From Candidatus Tagabacteria bacterium CG09_land_8_20_14_0_10_41_14 (GTDB lineage: Bacteria; Patescibacteriota; Minisyncoccia; JAHISW01; Tagabacteraceae), in assembly GCA_002774055.1 (NCBI GenBank), contig PEZL01000023.1, positions 1 to 7,321 on the forward strand: a stretch of 7,321 nucleotides of DNA, written 5' to 3'. The notes beneath the pieces are model-generated. The model was not told the DNA's origin and made no database searches. It saw only the letters and a list, made by a program, of their open reading frames with translations. Made by a program: the position numbers and the translations under genes. Shown one piece after another: positions 5,349 through 7,321 of this stretch; within the stretch, counting starts at the first letter, position 1, and the number at the start of each line of letters is the position of its first letter.

Positions 5349-5930
5349 TTACCACTCTTCTCCCCCAACTGCAAACGCCTCGCTTAAAGCCGTTTCCTCC
5401 GCCAATACTCCAACCAACTTTGACAATCTTTCAGCCCTTGTTTTCATTTCTTCTTCAGTCACTGATTTAACATCACTAATCGCAACATCCAGATAATCTT
5501 CGCCGAGATCCATACCCGTCTCGTCGGCCAGTTTTTTTAATTTTTCTCTTACCTCTTCTTCGCTTTCTCCTCTGTTAAAGCGTCCGCCGCAGCCGGTAAT
5601 TGAACCAACAATTTCACCTTTTTTGTTTTTAACCGGAATCCAAAGAGAAGCATAACCCGCGAAACAATCCATTAATACTGGTTCTTTTGTGGTTTTTATC
5701 ATATCCAAGGCAGTATGATAAGTATCGGTGCAGTTCTTTTTTCCTTCTTCCGTTTTTTGAATAAAATTTTTGCAAACTTCCATCTGGCCGCTCATTTCAG
5801 TAATCAAGTCGCCATTTTTGTCCGTCATTACAATTTGAGCGCCAATACTCTCGGCAAAATCATCCTGCAGTCTTTGAACATTTTTTAAAAACCACCACGC
5901 CTCATCGGAAAGCTGTTTTTTATTAACCAT
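5349..5930 (-). CDS. Stand-alone PocR-type sensory domain protein
   Basis: PocR domains are small-molecule-sensing, PAS-like modules named after the propanediol/cobalamin regulator; they usually sit in front of histidine kinases or DNA-binding domains. This 193-residue protein has the domain over about residues 12-120: LQDDFAESIGAQIVMTDKNG, then Cys53 in EVCKNFI, TEEGKKNC (Cys67), MDCFAGYASLWIPV (Cys89) and GSITGCGGRF (Cys114). The spaced Cys residues are typical of the family and could bind a metal or sense redox state. The remainder (120-193) is charged and helical, rich in Glu and Lys, with no recognisable HTH, kinase or GGDEF domain, so output would need a partner. ATG 5930 lacks a Shine-Dalgarno. 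It follows rtcB on the same strand with a 135-base gap holding its own candidate promoter. Confidence 0.82.
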   Translation of the reverse strand: MVNKKQLSDEAWWFLKNVQRLQDDFAESIGAQIVMTDKNGDLITEMSGQMEVCKNFIQKTEEGKKNCTDTYHTALDMIKTTKEPVLMDCFAGYASLWIPVKNKKGEIVGSITGCGGRFNRGESEEEVREKLKKLADETGMDLGEDYLDVAISDVKSVTEEEMKTRAERLSKLVGVLAEETALSEAFAVGGEEW

Positions 5931-6017
5931 GATAATTTAATAAATAAAAAGTTAATTAATAAAAATCGACCATTTTTTTATCTTGTTTAAATCTCAAACC
6001 CGTCATTTTATCTTTTT

Positions 6018-6045
6018 ATAATAACATTCTAAAATCTTATTACAA
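6018..6045 (-). promoter_or_regulatory. Extended -10 promoter candidate for the PocR-domain gene
   Basis: On the minus strand TTGTAA (6045-6040), a 16-base spacer, then TGT directly before TATTAT (6023-6018), giving an extended -10. Transcription would start near 6011 and leave about 80 bases before ATG 5930. The rest of the 5931-6065 gap is AT-rich; no terminator hairpin for rtcB is visible in it. Confidence 0.45.
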
Positions 6046-6065
6046 ATTTAAAAAAATATGCATCT

Positions 6066-7321
6066 TTATCCTTTTATAACAACCAACGGCTTAAGCCGCG
6101 CCACTTTTTTAGCAAGACCGGCCATCTCTACAATATTCACCACATCGTCCACGTCTTTATAAGCCAAGGGCGCTTCTTCTGCCAACCCCCTTAAAGAACC
6201 GGCGTTCACAATTATGCCTTTTTCTTCAAGCTGCTGTTTTAATTCCTTAGGGTTTACCTGTTTTCCGGCCTTGGTTCGCGACATTGTTCTGCCTGCGCCA
6301 TGGCAAACAGAACCAAAAGACTCAACCATTGCTTTTTCCGCGCCAACCAAAATATAAGAAGAAGTGCCCATTGTTCCCGGAATTATAACCGGCTGGCCCG
6401 GGAAAGCGCGCGTGGCGCCTTTACGATGAACAATCAGCTTTTTGTTTTCATATTCCTCTATTTTAGCGATATTATGCGCCACATCATAAAGTAAAGACAG
6501 TTTTTCGTCTCCAAAAATTTTTTTCCAAACATTTCTAATATGCCAGGTGAGCATCTGCCTGTTTGCCCAGGCAAAATTAGCAGCGCCGGCCATCGCGGAA
6601 AAATAATTTTTGCCCTCTTCAGAATCAAAAGGCGCGCAGGCCAATTCCCTATCCGGCAAATTTAATTTGTGCTTTTCCAGGGCGGCTACCATTATTTTTA
6701 TATAATCAGTTGCCACCTGGTGCCCCAAACCCCTGGAGCCCGTGTGAACCAAAACACCGGCCTGGTTTTGGAAAAGGCCAAACTTTTCCGCCCATTGCTT
6801 ATCTAAAATTTCCTCAACCGTATCCACCTCAACGAAATGATTGCCGGCGCCAAGTGTGCCAAGCTGGTCCCGTCCTCTTTTTTTCGCGTGGTCTGACACG
6901 CAAGAAACATCAACTTCCCTCAATCTTCCGCCGGATTCAATATTTTTTAAATCCTGTTTATCAGCATAACCTTGTTCCAGCACCCATTCAGCGCCATTTT
7001 GCAAAACCTTATCCATCTCGGCTGTTCCCAGCTTAATCTTTCCTCCCTTGCCGACCCCGGAGGGAATTTCTTTAAACAAAGAGTGAGATAAATTACCACA
7101 TTGACCTTTAGTTTCTTCAAAAGTTAATGTTGATTTTAAGAAACGAATACCGCAATTTATATCATAACCAATTCCACCGGGAGAAATAACGCCCTCGGGA
7201 TAAGACACCGCGGCCACTCCGCCAATGGGAAAACCATAACCTTCGTGTATGTCCGGCATAGCCAAAGCGTATTTTTGAATCTCCGGCAAAACAGCCACGT
7301 TAACCAATTGTTCCAACGACC
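6066..7321 (-). CDS. rtcB: RNA-splicing ligase RtcB (5' end outside window)
   Basis: RtcB joins RNA ends bearing 2',3'-cyclic phosphate or 3'-phosphate to 5'-OH ends, using GTP and Mn2+, in tRNA splicing or RNA repair. The frame stays open to the right edge, so the start and about 45-65 N-terminal residues are missing; a TTG at 7316 is internal rather than the start, because family similarity (QLVNVAVLP) begins straight after it. Counting from that codon, the metal and catalytic residues are in place: MPDIHEGYGFPIGG (20-33), GYDINCG (Cys55), LGAGNHFVEV, VHTGSRGLGHQ, DVAHNIAKIEEY and the guanylylated His339 in CHGAGRTMSRTKA. The protein ends LVVIKG, the usual family end. It resembles the longer SPGGIGYDINCG subtype rather than E. 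coli RtcB. No archease or RtcA is visible here. Confidence 0.96.
   Translation of the reverse strand, partial: SLEQLVNVAVLPEIQKYALAMPDIHEGYGFPIGGVAAVSYPEGVISPGGIGYDINCGIRFLKSTLTFEETKGQCGNLSHSLFKEIPSGVGKGGKIKLGTAEMDKVLQNGAEWVLEQGYADKQDLKNIESGGRLREVDVSCVSDHAKKRGRDQLGTLGAGNHFVEVDTVEEILDKQWAEKFGLFQNQAGVLVHTGSRGLGHQVATDYIKIMVAALEKHKLNLPDRELACAPFDSEEGKNYFSAMAGAANFAWANRQMLTWHIRNVWKKIFGDEKLSLLYDVAHNIAKIEEYENKKLIVHRKGATRAFPGQPVIIPGTMGTSSYILVGAEKAMVESFGSVCHGAGRTMSRTKAGKQVNPKELKQQLEEKGIIVNAGSLRGLAEEAPLAYKDVDDVVNIVEMAGLAKKVARLKPLVVIKG

Noticed and set aside
5349..5496. Extension of the NUDIX-stub frame to 5496 as a 106-residue protein.
   Set aside because: Past about 5310 the frame is the reverse of the well-supported PocR gene and shows no NUDIX features.
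5931..6065. Intrinsic terminator after rtcB.
   Set aside because: Only weak AT pairings such as GTTT/AAAC are present; no GC stem with a following T-run.

Overview
The window looks like part of a small, AT-leaning bacterial genome of the Candidate Phyla Radiation type (Patescibacteria, probably Parcubacteria-like). This is inferred from style and gene mix: a SIMPL protein with a short CxxxxxC insert, a rhodanese-less ThiI, RtcB, a lone ammonia-lyase remnant, few Shine-Dalgarno sequences, and short repeat sequences inside reading frames. No rRNA or marker phylogeny is available, so the lineage is only moderately supported.

Layout, left to right. (1) Positions 44-1116, minus strand: an aromatic amino acid (histidine/phenylalanine-type) ammonia-lyase gene with a good promoter and ribosome binding site. 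Its middle is deleted, the two halves are out of frame and a catalytic Glu is replaced, so it is a pseudogene. (2) Positions 1228-2106, plus strand: fmt, methionyl-tRNA formyltransferase, divergent from the lyase. (3) Positions 5149 down to 2087, minus strand: a compact probable operon of membrane-anchored CE1/LpqC-type esterase, SIMPL-domain protein, thiI (1-nt overlap with the SIMPL gene) and a 41-codon very basic small protein. The likely intrinsic terminator lies inside the 3' part of the convergent fmt gene (about 1985-2020). (4) Positions 5176-5348, plus strand: the N-terminal stub of a NUDIX hydrolase gene, frameshifted at a G-run and cut off before the catalytic Nudix box. (5) Positions 5349-5930, minus strand: a stand-alone PocR-type sensory domain protein with its own extended -10 promoter. 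(6) Positions 6066-7321, minus strand: rtcB, the RNA-splicing ligase, running off the right edge with all visible active-site residues intact.

Functional themes are tRNA/RNA metabolism (fmt, thiI, rtcB) and cell-envelope proteins (esterase, SIMPL), interleaved with two decaying accessory enzyme genes. I found no CRISPR array, transposase, tRNA or rRNA, and no convincing new multi-gene system. The most unusual sequence feature is a pair of palindromic units (12-bp arms ATGTTCGAGATC/GATCTCGAACAT) inside the thiI coding region. The unit is free of stop codons in every frame, and the two copies are read in different frames, much like the protein-inserted palindromic elements known from Rickettsia. 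Other notable points are the terminator embedded in fmt, the unlisted 41-residue basic protein, and the two pseudogenes.
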